Shown: positions 53,917 through 63,268 of the stretch, in pieces
Numbering within the stretch: position 1 is the stretch's first letter
Layout: the number at the start of each line of letters is the position of its first letter
Source: CAIQJJ01 sp049325275
GTDB lineage: Bacteria > Chloroflexota > Anaerolineae > Anaerolineales > UBA4823
Direction: 5' to 3'
NCBI GenBank assembly: GCA_049325275.1
Contig: JBMOLU010000084.1
Location: 124,001-188,000, forward strand
Length of the DNA stretch: 64,000 bases
The notes under the pieces: generated by a model
What the model was told of the DNA's origin: nothing
What the model saw: only the letters and a program-made list of their open reading frames with translations
Database searches by the model: none
Translations under genes and position numbers: made by a program

Positions 53917-55461
53917 TCACCAACTCGGTGGAATAGGCCACCAGCTCTCTTCACGTCCCTTCCAGGCGGCATCCCACGCCTGCGCCATGCGCGCCAACGA
54001 GCGGCGCTGTGGGTCTTTGAATTCGAACCCGCGGTGCTTGCCGGTGCGCGCCTCGGGACTGGCAACTTGCGTATCCCGGCAGTAAGTGTAAAAATCAGCA
54101 AAGGAAGTCATCGACGACGCAATGCCATATTTTTCGGGGTGGACGTTCATCGGCGCCAGAGGATCGATCGTATGGACGGTGTTGAGGATTTTCAGGAGGT
54201 GATGGGGATAGAAATCGTACACCTTCTTGGCCAGTCCGAGCGTCTCCGAGAAGGTTTCGTCGGTTTCGCCGGGCAAATTCAACGAAAAGTAAACGTACAG
54301 GTAAAAATTATACTGGCGCAGCAGGGTCAGTGTTTGCCAGAACAGCGCGTTGGAATAGTGCTTGCCGTTCAAACGGCGGACCCTTTCGTTGCCCGAAAGA
54401 GGGCTGACGGCCACGCAAGTGTGCCGGTTACCGGCCACCCTGGCCAGGGCATGAATGAATTCGGCATCCGGCTGTTGGAAGAACTCGTTATAGATGCCAA
54501 TATCGATGCGGCGCGCTTGCATGTGGGCAAACAAGGTTTGCCAGTAAGCCTCGCCGAGTTCGGCAATATCGTAGGACATGGCCGCCTGGTCGACCCCCTG
54601 CGACTGCAAACGCACCAGGTCATCGGCAATCCGTTCGGGCGAGCGAACGATCACGCCGTCGCGGGCGGCAAGGAGCTTGTGGGCGTCTTTGCTGCCGCCG
54701 CAGTAAGAACAATGGTAGCGGCAACCACGCGCCGTACACAGCCAGCGACCTGCGAAAGGCTTTTCGGCGTTGAGCGCCTGGCGCGCCGAAGCCAGATCGG
54801 TCACCAGATACTCGTGGACAGAATAATGCTGGGCATGTTCGAGAAAATCGATGTCGACAAAATTCAATTGATCGAGGTTTTCGACACTTGCGGTATACCC
54901 CAGCGGGTTTTCGACGATCTGGCCGTGATGGCGGTAGCTCAGGTTTGGAATGTCGCTCAACAGAGCCGTATCGACAACCCGCCGGCCGGCCAGGATTTTT
55001 TGAACCAGGGCCAGCAAAGGGCGCTCTGCATCGCCGCGAACGACAAAATCGACCTCGGGGCACTGTTCCAGAATGGCGCGTGAAAAGCCCGAGGCGGTCA
55101 ACCCACCCAAGACGGTGTAAGCCCACGGCATGGCCGCTTTGCAGGCCCTGGCAAAGTCGACCGCGCCGTAAGTATGCTCGTACCAGTGCATGTCGATTAA
55201 AATGACGCGCACGCCGCGGTGCGCCCCCAGCCAGTTTTTTAGGCTGAACCGGGGATTGAGCTGCTTTTCGAGCGGATAATCGATCCCACGCACTGCGATG
55301 CCGTTTTCGCGCAGCAGATTGACCAGGGCGGCCACGCCCACGGGGATCACCCCATACGAGCGCCCAGCGTTTTCCGCACTGGCAAAAGCCACACCTTGTT
55401 TGGCCGGATGCACATAAAGAACCGGCGTATCGCCCGGGGGAAATGTTATAGAAACAGGCAT
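53917..55461 (-). CDS. B12-binding-type radical SAM protein
   Basis: A 514-residue protein. The N-terminal region (1-190) is a cobalamin-binding-like Rossmann domain (VILIDMHWYEHTYG, TVLGGLTASGF, DFVVRGDAERPLLAL). A radical SAM core follows with CRYHCSYC (CX3CX2C) in LCTARGCRYHCSYCGGS and later barrel strands YVYFSLNLPGETDETF. The DMHWYE segment is where DxHxxG would be, but the Gly is missing. The C-terminal 100 residues are Trp-rich. Modification substrate unknown. It is a different subtype from the radical SAM protein at 0.5-2.3 kb. Confidence 0.88.
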   Translation of the reverse strand: MPVSITFPPGDTPVLYVHPAKQGVAFASAENAGRSYGVIPVGVAALVNLLRENGIAVRGIDYPLEKQLNPRFSLKNWLGAHRGVRVILIDMHWYEHTYGAVDFARACKAAMPWAYTVLGGLTASGFSRAILEQCPEVDFVVRGDAERPLLALVQKILAGRRVVDTALLSDIPNLSYRHHGQIVENPLGYTASVENLDQLNFVDIDFLEHAQHYSVHEYLVTDLASARQALNAEKPFAGRWLCTARGCRYHCSYCGGSKDAHKLLAARDGVIVRSPERIADDLVRLQSQGVDQAAMSYDIAELGEAYWQTLFAHMQARRIDIGIYNEFFQQPDAEFIHALARVAGNRHTCVAVSPLSGNERVRRLNGKHYSNALFWQTLTLLRQYNFYLYVYFSLNLPGETDETFSETLGLAKKVYDFYPHHLLKILNTVHTIDPLAPMNVHPEKYGIASSMTSFADFYTYCRDTQVASPEARTGKHRGFEFKDPQRRSLARMAQAWDAAWKGREESWWPIPPSW

Positions 55462-55495
55462 ACTCTTTATACGAAAAATCGGATGCTGTCAACGC

Positions 55496-55530
55496 AAAAC
55501 CAGAGAACGGGGAGCACCCCCGCTCTCTGG
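55496..55530 (-). terminator. Intrinsic terminator of uptake operon 2
   Basis: On the minus strand a 13-bp stem (arms 55518-55530 and 55500-55512, one mismatch, five-base loop) is followed by TTTTG (55499-55495). It lies 32 bases after the OppF stop and before the radical SAM gene. Confidence 0.85.
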
Positions 55531-55561
55531 CAGCATTCTACCCAAGTTTATCATCGATCAG

Positions 55562-56569
55562 CTACTTCTTGGGAAACAGCTCCCCAAGCGCAGCGCGCTC
55601 GATGACTTCACCTTCTTCGCGGTACAGGTAACACGCGGCCGCATGCCCGGGCTTGAGTGAATACAGCGGAGGTGGGCTTTGCAGGCAAAGGTCGAAGGCG
55701 TGTGTGCAACGGCTGGCAAACTTACAGCCTTTGCGGTCACCACTGCCTTTCGACTTTACTTCTTCCGCCTCCGCACCCCAGGGCTGATTCGGGTCGGGCC
55801 ACGGAATGGAGTTGACCAGAAGTTGCGTGTAAGGGTGCTTGGGTGTGCGGATCACTGCTTCCACATTGCCTGCTTCCATGACCGAACCGTGATAGAGCAC
55901 CAGAATATAGTCGCTCACATGATAGGCCGTGGTGAGATCGTGGGTAATGTAAAGGATCGGGATGCGCAAATCCTGGTTGAGATCACGAATTTGCTTGAGG
56001 ATCGTCGCCCGCAGCGAAGCGTCGACCATGGAAACCGGCTCGTCGGCGATCAGCAGTTGAGGCTTCAGCACCAGGGCGCGTGCCACGGCGATGCGCTGCC
56101 GCTGGCCGCCGCTCAACTGGTGCGGATAACGCCCCAGGGTCTCTTCGGGGCGCAGGCCAACCCGCTTCAAGGCCGAAACCATCAGCTCTTCCGACTGCTC
56201 AGCAGTTTTGGCCAGCTTGAAATTTTTGATGGGAATGCTCAGCAGGTTGTCCACCTTGTAAAAAGGATTGTAGACGGCAAACGGGTCCTGGAAAACGGCC
56301 TGAACGTTGCGGCGGAAGTGCATCGTCTCTTCCTTGTTGAGTTGGCGCAAATCCTTCCCGTTGTAGAGGACCTGCCCAAGCGTCGGTTCGTAAAACCCGA
56401 GCAGCAGCATCATCATCGTCGTTTTGCCGCTGCCGCTCTCGCCGGCAATCGTAATGATATGCGGGAACTCGGCCTCGACGGCAAAGGTCATGTCATCCAG
56501 GGCGATGGTTGCGCTTTCGCCGCCACCAAAAATCTTGCTTGTGTTTCTCAGTTCCATTAAAGGGGGCAT
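55562..56569 (-). CDS. Oligopeptide-type ABC transporter ATPase (OppF/DppF-like)
   Basis: Last gene of uptake operon 2, 335 residues. Walker A is GESGSGKTT, the signature LSGGQRQRIAVARAL and Walker B LLIADEPVSMVD. The C-terminal segment GCKFASRCTHAFDLC is the Opp cysteine cluster. The start lies one base after the OppD stop (TGACATG). Together with OppD it powers the permease pair encoded upstream. Clearly divergent from the OppF of uptake operon 1. Confidence 0.93.
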   Translation of the reverse strand: MPPLMELRNTSKIFGGGESATIALDDMTFAVEAEFPHIITIAGESGSGKTTMMMLLLGFYEPTLGQVLYNGKDLRQLNKEETMHFRRNVQAVFQDPFAVYNPFYKVDNLLSIPIKNFKLAKTAEQSEELMVSALKRVGLRPEETLGRYPHQLSGGQRQRIAVARALVLKPQLLIADEPVSMVDASLRATILKQIRDLNQDLRIPILYITHDLTTAYHVSDYILVLYHGSVMEAGNVEAVIRTPKHPYTQLLVNSIPWPDPNQPWGAEAEEVKSKGSGDRKGCKFASRCTHAFDLCLQSPPPLYSLKPGHAAACYLYREEGEVIERAALGELFPKK

Positions 56570-56570
56570 G

Positions 56571-57539
56571 TCAGTTCGCTCCTGTGTAGAGATGGCAAGA
56601 TACCCATCGGCCCGGTTTCACTTCGGTGAGCGTCGGAGATTTTTCATGGCAGATGTCTCCGATCACCTTCGGGCAGCGCGCACCGAACAAACAACCCGGC
56701 GGCGGGTTGATGACGGAAGGGGGAATCCCCGGAATGCCGTGAAACACGCCGCGCTGCCCTAACGTGGGCAAACTGCTGATCAACATCTGCGTGTACGGGT
56801 GGAGCGGATCGGCGAACATATCTTTCACATCGCCCAGTTCGGCCAGCTTGCCCGCGTACATCACGGCCAGGCGGTCGACGGCCTGCGCCATCAGCCCCAT
56901 ATCGTGGCCGATCAAGATCATGGAGAGGTTCATTTCGCTCACCAGGCGGGTGATCATGCCCATGATCTCGCGTTGAATGACCACATCGAGGGCGCTGGTG
57001 GGTTCGTCAGCGATGATCAGCTTGGGGCCCATCGAGATGGAAATGGCCACCGTGACGCGCTGCTTCATGCCGCCGCTCAACTCGTGCGGGTACATCTTGG
57101 CTACTTTGGGCTGCAAACCGACCGTTTCTAACAACTGGAAGACGCGTTCCTGGCTTTCTTTTTTGTTGAGCTTCATGCCGTGGTCGGCCAGGCCGTCCAA
57201 AATTTGCGTGCCGATGCGCGCCACCGGGTTGAGCGAGTTCATTGCACCCTGCGGAATCATGGCAATCTGGCTCAAACGCACACGGCGCATCTGTTCTTCG
57301 CTCAAGCGGACCAATTCCTGCCCGCCCAGCCAGATTTGCCCGTTAACGGTCCCGGGCGGTTTGATCATGCGCATGATCGAGAGCGCAATCGTCGACTTTC
57401 CCGAGCCCGACTCACCTACCAGGCCCAGCTTTACGCCCGGCTCGAGCGTCAGCGAAACGCCGTCGACGGCCTTGACCGTTCCGGCTTTGACATAGAAGTA
57501 TGTCTGGAGATCTTTGATGGCCAGAATTGGCTCGCTCAC
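56571..57539 (-). CDS. Oligopeptide-type ABC transporter ATPase (OppD/DppD-like)
   Basis: A 322-residue ATPase with Walker A GESGSGKST, signature LSGGMKQRVTVAISI and Walker B LIIADEPTSALD. The C-terminal Opp tail has PGCLFGARCPKVIGDIC. The start is a GTG overlapping the OppC stop (GTGA), so translation is coupled. It forms a heterodimer with the OppF-like subunit. Confidence 0.93.
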   Translation of the reverse strand: MSEPILAIKDLQTYFYVKAGTVKAVDGVSLTLEPGVKLGLVGESGSGKSTIALSIMRMIKPPGTVNGQIWLGGQELVRLSEEQMRRVRLSQIAMIPQGAMNSLNPVARIGTQILDGLADHGMKLNKKESQERVFQLLETVGLQPKVAKMYPHELSGGMKQRVTVAISISMGPKLIIADEPTSALDVVIQREIMGMITRLVSEMNLSMILIGHDMGLMAQAVDRLAVMYAGKLAELGDVKDMFADPLHPYTQMLISSLPTLGQRGVFHGIPGIPPSVINPPPGCLFGARCPKVIGDICHEKSPTLTEVKPGRWVSCHLYTGAN

Positions 57540-58396
57540 AGTGCCCTCCGTGCTCTCGGATTTGCGATCTCATCCAAACCAATCGAGACCAAAACCAACG
57601 AAGTCAGCGTCAAAACGATGACGGCAACCGGCTCAAGGATCCACCACCACAGGCCGAGCAGGAACGCCGAATAATAGTTCACGTAAAACATGGTCATGCC
57701 CATGGTCGGCTCACGGCGGCTGCCGATTCCCAAGGCCTCCAGACCGAGTGAAGCCATGATCCCGCCGTAAACGGCCTGCGAGAGGCTCATCACCAGGAAA
57801 GGCAGTAGATTGGGGACCAGTTCCTTCATCACGATTTCCAAAGACCCCATGCCGCCCAGCTTCGCCATCATCACGAACGGCCGCTCACGCATCGAAAGCA
57901 CCTGGGCGCGGATGGCGCGCGCCGGCCCTGCCCACGAGACCACCGCTACGATCAGGCCCATTTCGATGATTCCCAACTGCACCTTGCTGAACGTGGTGGC
58001 GATCAAGATCAGGATCAGGAAGCTCGGAATGGTCATATAAATGTCGATCAACGAGGTGATGATCGTATCCAGCAACCCGCCGTAATAACCGGCGACAAAA
58101 CCGAGCACGATGCCGACGCTCAAACCGATCAGGCCGGCAATGGCCCCCACCGTCATCGTCAGGCCAACGCCGATCACCATCATGCTCAACAAATCGCGGC
58201 CCTGTGCGTCCGTGCCGAAAGGATGTTCGGGGCTGGGTGGCTGGTTGAAGGAAGCCGTTTGCTTATAGGCGGCTTCAGGATCGATAAACATGCGTCCTAC
58301 CGTCGTAAAGAGGAGCAAGCCAAGCAAGATGACCAGCCCGATACCCAACGCCGGGTTGCGTTTGACGTAATCGAAAAAGCCTCGCAAAGCTTTCAT
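57536..58396 (-). CDS. ABC transporter permease (OppC/DppC-like)
   Basis: A 286-residue permease of uptake operon 2 with six predicted helices. It contains HPFGTDAQGRDLLSM, the conserved OppC loop before helix 2. The EAA-type loop is MMAKLGGMGSLEIVMKELVPNLLP. Unlike its counterpart in operon 1 it has the normal short periplasmic loop. It starts five bases after the OppB stop. Confidence 0.93.
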   Translation of the reverse strand: MKALRGFFDYVKRNPALGIGLVILLGLLLFTTVGRMFIDPEAAYKQTASFNQPPSPEHPFGTDAQGRDLLSMMVIGVGLTMTVGAIAGLIGLSVGIVLGFVAGYYGGLLDTIITSLIDIYMTIPSFLILILIATTFSKVQLGIIEMGLIVAVVSWAGPARAIRAQVLSMRERPFVMMAKLGGMGSLEIVMKELVPNLLPFLVMSLSQAVYGGIMASLGLEALGIGSRREPTMGMTMFYVNYYSAFLLGLWWWILEPVAVIVLTLTSLVLVSIGLDEIANPRARRAL

Positions 58397-58401
58397 GGCG
58401 G

Positions 58402-59415
58402 CTACCCTTTCTGTGCCCGGTAAGTGATCCGCGGATCGAGCAGCGGATAAATCATATCCATAACGAATGTGGCAAAAGCGATGCTAGCCACCATAAAGAT
58501 GACGATCCCATACAACAAGAAATAGTCGAAGTTACCGATGGCCGCCCCCAGCGTATTACCCAGGCCGTTATAGGCGAAGTAAGTTTCTGCGACCGAGGCG
58601 CCCGTAATGATGAAACCCAGGCGAATTGCCAGGCCGGTCAGCGATGGCAGCAGGGCATTGCGCAGCAGGTAACGCAAGAAAATGCGGCTCTTCTTCAGGC
58701 CGCGTGCCTCGGCAAAGGTCGCATAGTCTTCCCCTTGCACCGTCACCATCATGGCCCGCATACCCAAGGCCCAACTGGATGCCTCGACGATCACGATACA
58801 GAGAACGGGCAAGATGGCGTGCTTGGCGTAGCCGAACACGAATTCCAGGTTCGTCCAATCTTCCACCAGGTTGCGCGGGTAAGCGCCGCTCATGGGAAGC
58901 AACCTCATGCGAAAACTGACGAAGTAAATGAGCACCAAGGCCACGACGAATTGCGGGATCGAACCGAAAACGAGTAAAGGCGGCATCAGCAGGTTGCTCA
59001 GCCACTGAGGGGTTCTGTCCCAACCGAGGAAGGCGCCAAGCAAGATGCCCAAAACAAAGGCAATAAAAATCCCCACGATCAAAAACGGCATCGTCAGGCG
59101 GCCGCGCGCGATGATGATCTCCATCACCGTACGGGGATAGTTATTGATCGAATAGCCAAAGTTGAAACGCAAAGCGTTGCTGAGGTAGGTAACGTACTGT
59201 TGCCAGAGGGGCTTGTCCAGGCCGAAGATTTTGGTGTAGCTGTTGATCATCAACTCAGCGTCTGCCCGGCTGCGCCCCTGGCTGGCGATCTGCTGCAACA
59301 TTTGCTCACGGATCGGATCACGGCCCGACAAGCGCGGCAAAACGAAGTTGATCGTTGCGGCGGTCCAGATAACCATAAACAAAAAGAGCACGCGTCGAAT
59401 CACATAATTACGCAT
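58402..59415 (-). CDS. ABC transporter permease (OppB/DppB-like)
   Basis: A 337-residue permease starting MRNYVIRRVLFLFMVIWTAATINFVLPRL, the OppB N-terminal helix, with GGAGA before the ATG. The EAA loop is EARGLKKSRIFLRYLLRNALLPSLT. About six membrane helices. It forms the pore with OppC. Separated from the binding-protein gene by 235 bases that hold a 17-bp perfect hairpin. Confidence 0.93.
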   Translation of the reverse strand: MRNYVIRRVLFLFMVIWTAATINFVLPRLSGRDPIREQMLQQIASQGRSRADAELMINSYTKIFGLDKPLWQQYVTYLSNALRFNFGYSINNYPRTVMEIIIARGRLTMPFLIVGIFIAFVLGILLGAFLGWDRTPQWLSNLLMPPLLVFGSIPQFVVALVLIYFVSFRMRLLPMSGAYPRNLVEDWTNLEFVFGYAKHAILPVLCIVIVEASSWALGMRAMMVTVQGEDYATFAEARGLKKSRIFLRYLLRNALLPSLTGLAIRLGFIITGASVAETYFAYNGLGNTLGAAIGNFDYFLLYGIVIFMVASIAFATFVMDMIYPLLDPRITYRAQKG

Positions 59416-59525
59416 TTTAATTCTCCGCCAGGAACAAGACCATCTGTCACCACGGATAAACCGGTAAACGTAACATCCGTGTAGGGCTATTCCTTGTTCC
59501 TGAAATCTTTCTCAACTGAGCAAGA

Positions 59526-59564
59526 TTTGGGTGCTCGAACGGGAAAACCGTTCGAGCACCCAAA
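59526..59564. repeat. 17-bp perfect hairpin between binding-protein and permease genes
   Basis: Arms 59526-59542 and 59548-59564 are exactly complementary with a GAAAA loop. No U-tract follows on the minus strand, so most transcripts probably continue into the permease genes, while the stem protects or partly terminates the binding-protein message. Uptake operon 1 has a comparable hairpin at the same place (5628-5668). Confidence 0.8.
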
Positions 59565-59650
59565 CACAAACCTACGTGACCGTCGAAGGTGCAGGCTGAC
59601 CTTCTTGCGGCGTAAACGACGGTAGCTCACGCGCCAGCCCGGTCACTCCT

Positions 59651-61498
59651 TTACGCAGCGCCCGTAGCCTTCAGGCCCAGGATAACCTGCATCATGGTCA
59701 GGTGCCAGAGCGCAGAGTTCATGTAGGGGTTGCTTTCATCCGGCCAGTTGGTGAAGTAGTAGTTGCTGACCGGGATGCGGTGGTACCACTGAACGATCGG
59801 GCAGTCGGGGAGTTCTTCGTACCAGATCTCCATACCCTGCTTGAACAGATCGGCCATCTTGGGATCGTCCATGGCCACCTTGCTCATTTCGAGCGTGACC
59901 TTCTTGAAATCTTCGTTCTGCCAGCGGCTCAAGTTGCTCCAGCTTTGTTCACCCATCGCCGGCGGGACGGCATCGTAAAGCATGAAGGTGTCGTAGGGAT
60001 CGATCGTGGCGCCACCGTGGCCGAAGAGGAACAGCGAGGCGCGTCCATCGACCATGGCCGACCAAATGTCCGGCGGGTTCTTGTGCTGGCAGAAGAAGCC
60101 GGCCTGGCGCAACTGCTCCGCAATGATCGGGGCCAGGTCGCCAAACAGCGGCACGGCGCCGTACAGGTCCGTATCCGGGCGGACGCCATCAGCATCGACC
60201 CAGAAGCCGTCCGCGTCCTTGGTGAAGCCGGCTTCGCCCATCAACTCGGCGACCTTGTCCATGTTCTGCTCGAGGACGTTATACTTGTCGGTGACGTCCT
60301 TGATGCCTTCCATGTATTTGGTAAGGCGGGGGAAGTTCGGGAAGGGGCTATTGGCCACTTCACCGCCGCCGCCCCAGGCCACGTCGACGATGCCCTGCTG
60401 GTTGAGGGCATAGGCGATGGCCCAACGCACGCGCTTGTCGTCGAAAGGCGGCTTGGCGGTGCAGAAGACGACCGAAATCGGCCACCAGTCGAGGTACCCG
60501 TAGGGTGGCTTGCGGCCGGTCCAGGTGGTCAGGTGATCGCCCTGGGCCAGCGTGCTGGCAACCACGAAGGGGCGCAGGTCCAACGCCTGGTCGATTTCCT
60601 TGTTGATCAAGAGTTGCGCAGCCAACGTATCGTTGGTGTGCGCCTGGTTGGTGAAGCGCCAGACATCCGGGTATTTTTCGACGAGGCCGGTTTCGACGGC
60701 CCACCATGTGGGCCGCAGATCGAAATTGGTGTACTGCTCGTTCGATTCGCTGATGCCGTACGCGCCCGTGCTGATCGGCCAGCCCTTTGCAGCATCGAAG
60801 AGGCTCATGGTATTCAACTGATCGTCGGCGACGCCCTCGAACATCTGCGGGGCCAGGATGGCGGTGTAGTCGCCCAGGTCGAAGCGGAAGGTGAGGCTCT
60901 TGAAGAAAAAGCGGAAGTCCGACTGGTTCAACTTCAGCTTCAGGGTCTGATCGTCGACAACTTCAATCGTCTCGACTTCTGTCTGATAATAGCCGGCCCT
61001 GTTGAGGCCGGGGACCCGCTTGAGGGTCTCCATCGAAGTGGCGACATCACTGGCGGTGAAGTCCTTGCCGTCGCTCCACTTGATGCCCTTGCGAAAGACA
61101 ATCGTCAATTCGGTTGCATCGTCGTTGTACTGGTAGCTCTCGGCCAGCCACATGTAGTTTTTGTCGGCGTGCACGCCGTAGTAGGCACACGGCTCGTAGA
61201 TCATGGCGTTGCCGGTCTGGTGCGTGTACCCGGAAGCGAAGGGGTTGCAGTTTCCGGCAATCGGCGTCCCATAATAGTAGTACAGCGTGCGATTGCGGGG
61301 AACATCACCCAGCGGCCATGTCGTCGGACGGGTGGGGCCTTCTGGAACTGCGGTAGCCTGATCTCCAGGCTTGGTGTCGCCACCTGCAGGGGCCTGGGTC
61401 GGTTCTGTCGGGGTTTGCTGTCCGCAGGCTGCCAAAACCGCGCCGGCAGCCGCCGTGACAGAAACACGCAAGAAATCTCGGCGAGATACACTGGACAT
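59651..61498 (-). CDS. Family-5 extracellular solute-binding lipoprotein
   Basis: A 615-residue binding protein heading uptake operon 2. It has a Tat-type signal (SVSRRDFLRVS) and lipobox LAAC with Cys25, then a short Thr/Gln/Pro linker. Family-5 motifs include VFRKGIKWSDGKDFTASDV and VRWAIAYALNQQGIVDVAW. AAGGAG lies before the ATG. The ligand cannot be read from sequence; the neighbouring mannonate-dehydratase-type gene suggests sugar-acid-containing oligosaccharides. Confidence 0.93.
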   Translation of the reverse strand: MSSVSRRDFLRVSVTAAAGAVLAACGQQTPTEPTQAPAGGDTKPGDQATAVPEGPTRPTTWPLGDVPRNRTLYYYYGTPIAGNCNPFASGYTHQTGNAMIYEPCAYYGVHADKNYMWLAESYQYNDDATELTIVFRKGIKWSDGKDFTASDVATSMETLKRVPGLNRAGYYQTEVETIEVVDDQTLKLKLNQSDFRFFFKSLTFRFDLGDYTAILAPQMFEGVADDQLNTMSLFDAAKGWPISTGAYGISESNEQYTNFDLRPTWWAVETGLVEKYPDVWRFTNQAHTNDTLAAQLLINKEIDQALDLRPFVVASTLAQGDHLTTWTGRKPPYGYLDWWPISVVFCTAKPPFDDKRVRWAIAYALNQQGIVDVAWGGGGEVANSPFPNFPRLTKYMEGIKDVTDKYNVLEQNMDKVAELMGEAGFTKDADGFWVDADGVRPDTDLYGAVPLFGDLAPIIAEQLRQAGFFCQHKNPPDIWSAMVDGRASLFLFGHGGATIDPYDTFMLYDAVPPAMGEQSWSNLSRWQNEDFKKVTLEMSKVAMDDPKMADLFKQGMEIWYEELPDCPIVQWYHRIPVSNYYFTNWPDESNPYMNSALWHLTMMQVILGLKATGAA

Positions 61499-61919
61499 TT
61501 TCTTATTCTCCTTTTTCGAGTGAGAGAAGGTTTATCAACATCAGTCGAATCAACGGGCTTTGGAAAATCAATTTCACTATCCGATCAAGCAATGGCTTTG
61601 GAGACCTCCTTCCCAGGAAGGTTGCCTGGCCCCAGGTTGGGATAAGCAAACGAGTTTAACGGCCGCATAACCCCCGAACACGCGCGTGAAATACGAACCG
61701 GTACAGGAAACGGTAGAGTAAATTGAAACGGGCATGCACAAAAAGGAGGTGAAATGATCATCTGATTCTGTTATAACATAGCCGTTTCGAAAAGCCATGC
61801 AAATTTGAAGCCTTTTTGTGTACAATTGTAGCCAGTCATCCCGGAAAACCAGGCTTTTATGCACATTACGAACCTCTCTCGTCGACAAAGTACGCCGCAC
61901 CTTACTTTCCAGACGGCGG
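61499..61919. other. Leader and promoter region of uptake operon 2
   Basis: No gene is seen. A minus-strand promoter candidate has -35 TTGCAT (61802-61797), a 16-base spacer and -10 TATGTT (61780-61775), giving a leader of about 270 bases. The palindrome TACAATTGTA (61821-61830) lies just upstream. On the minus strand the leader contains TTTCACCTCCTTTTT near 61756-61741, identical in its core to the anti-Shine-Dalgarno end of 16S rRNA. Confidence 0.45.
61775..61802 (-). promoter_or_regulatory. Promoter candidate for uptake operon 2
   Basis: TTGCAT (61802-61797) and TATGTT (61780-61775) with 16-base spacing on the minus strand; four of six consensus positions at each box. TACAATTGTA at 61821-61830 could be an upstream activator site. 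Confidence 0.4.
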
Positions 61920-63128
61920 CTAAGGCCTTACGGGGGTGCCATCGGGCAGACGGGTTTGCGTCCACCCATCGACCTCGTCTTTGCAGGGGTATTGGGCCAC
62001 CAGCGCCTCGTTCATTTCGATTCCCAGGCCGGGCTGGTCGTTGGGATAGAGATAGCCGTTGCGTACTTCGGGCAAGCCGGGGAACATTTCATACACCAGA
62101 TCGGGGAAACAGCACCATTCCTGGATGCCAAAGTTCTGCGCCCAAACGTCGAGGTGCAAATGGGCCGCATGGCCGACCGGCGAAGTGTCACCCGGACCGT
62201 GCCAGGCCGTGCGCACGCCGTAAACCCCCGCATGAATGGCTGCATTGCGGGCCGGGGTCAGCCCGCCCATCTGGCTGACGTGCATGCGGATGAAATCGAC
62301 CAGCCGTTCTTCGATCACCAATCGCCACTCGCGGTAACTGTTGAACAACTCGCCCATGGCGATCGGCGTGGCAGATTGACGGCGAATCATGCGAAAGTAC
62401 TCGATGTCTTCGGGCGCCAGCACATCTTCCAGGAAGAACAGGCGCAAAGGCTCGACGTCCTTGGCAAACTGGACGGCGTCGATGGGCGCAAGGCGTTCGT
62501 GAACGTCGTGCAGCAACTCGACTTCCTCACCGACCTCCCGGCGCACGAATTCGATCATCTTGAGCATTTTGCGGGTATAGTCGCGCGGGTCGAAGTACGC
62601 CCCATCGAGCGCACCATCGGGCCGGACCATTTTTTGCGCCTTACCGCCGTAGCCGCCCATTTGCACGCGAATGTAACGGTACCCCTGCGCTTGAAACTTG
62701 CGCACATTGTCGAGCACTTCTTGCGGATCGCGGCCATCGGCGTGGACGTACACGGCAGCCGCTTCGCGGCATTTGCCGCCCAGGAGCTGGTAGACCGGCA
62801 AGTTCGCCAGCTTGCCCTTGATATCCCATAAGGCCTGATCGATGCCGGAAATGGCGTTGTTCAACACCGGCCCGTTGCGCCAGTACCCTTGCACGTTCAT
62901 CATGTGCCAGAGTTCTTCGCTGCGGGTGGCGTCACGGCCAATGACGAAGGGCTTGAGGTGGTGTTCGATCGCCGCAGCAACCGCACGGTAACGCTGGGTA
63001 AACGTGGCGCAGCCCAGGCCATACAACCCCGGCTCGGAAGTGATCAGCTTGACGATCACGAAGCGCGTCCCCGGGCCGGCGCACTGGATCAAGAAAGTCT
63101 GCACGTCCTGAATAGTAATCGGTGACAT
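61920..63128 (-). CDS. manD: Mannonate dehydratase-type enolase superfamily enzyme (ManD/RspA family)
   Basis: A 402-residue enzyme, the standard ManD length, with start ATG 63128 and GGAGG six bases upstream. Metal and catalytic residues are in place: Asp208 and His210 in LLHDVHERL, Glu234 in FLEDVLAPED, Glu260 in MGELFN, and His310 in TAWHGPGDTSP. The family dehydrates D-mannonate or D-gluconate to 2-keto-3-deoxy-gluconate; some members are nearly inactive on these. It lies upstream of uptake operon 2 on the same strand, separated by a 421-base promoter region, which supports sugar-acid catabolism. Confidence 0.93.
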   Translation of the reverse strand: MSPITIQDVQTFLIQCAGPGTRFVIVKLITSEPGLYGLGCATFTQRYRAVAAAIEHHLKPFVIGRDATRSEELWHMMNVQGYWRNGPVLNNAISGIDQALWDIKGKLANLPVYQLLGGKCREAAAVYVHADGRDPQEVLDNVRKFQAQGYRYIRVQMGGYGGKAQKMVRPDGALDGAYFDPRDYTRKMLKMIEFVRREVGEEVELLHDVHERLAPIDAVQFAKDVEPLRLFFLEDVLAPEDIEYFRMIRRQSATPIAMGELFNSYREWRLVIEERLVDFIRMHVSQMGGLTPARNAAIHAGVYGVRTAWHGPGDTSPVGHAAHLHLDVWAQNFGIQEWCCFPDLVYEMFPGLPEVRNGYLYPNDQPGLGIEMNEALVAQYPCKDEVDGWTQTRLPDGTPVRP

Positions 63129-63211
63129 CGGAAACCTCCAGAATAATGAAGAAGGGCCTTCCGGCCTCACGCCAAGAATCGCTTTCCCGAAGAAGCCGGA
63201 AGCGCCACCTG

Positions 63212-63261
63212 CAAAAAGAAACCGGTTGAAAGCTCGCTGTTCGCAACGCCTCAACCGGTTT
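63212..63261 (-). terminator. Intrinsic terminator after the right-edge gene
   Basis: AAACCGGTTGA (63219-63229) pairs perfectly with TCAACCGGTTT (63251-63261), loop of 21 bases. On the minus strand the stem is followed by CTTTTTG. It lies eight bases after the stop of the right-edge gene and separates it from manD. Confidence 0.8.
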
Positions 63262-63268
63262 TGACGAC

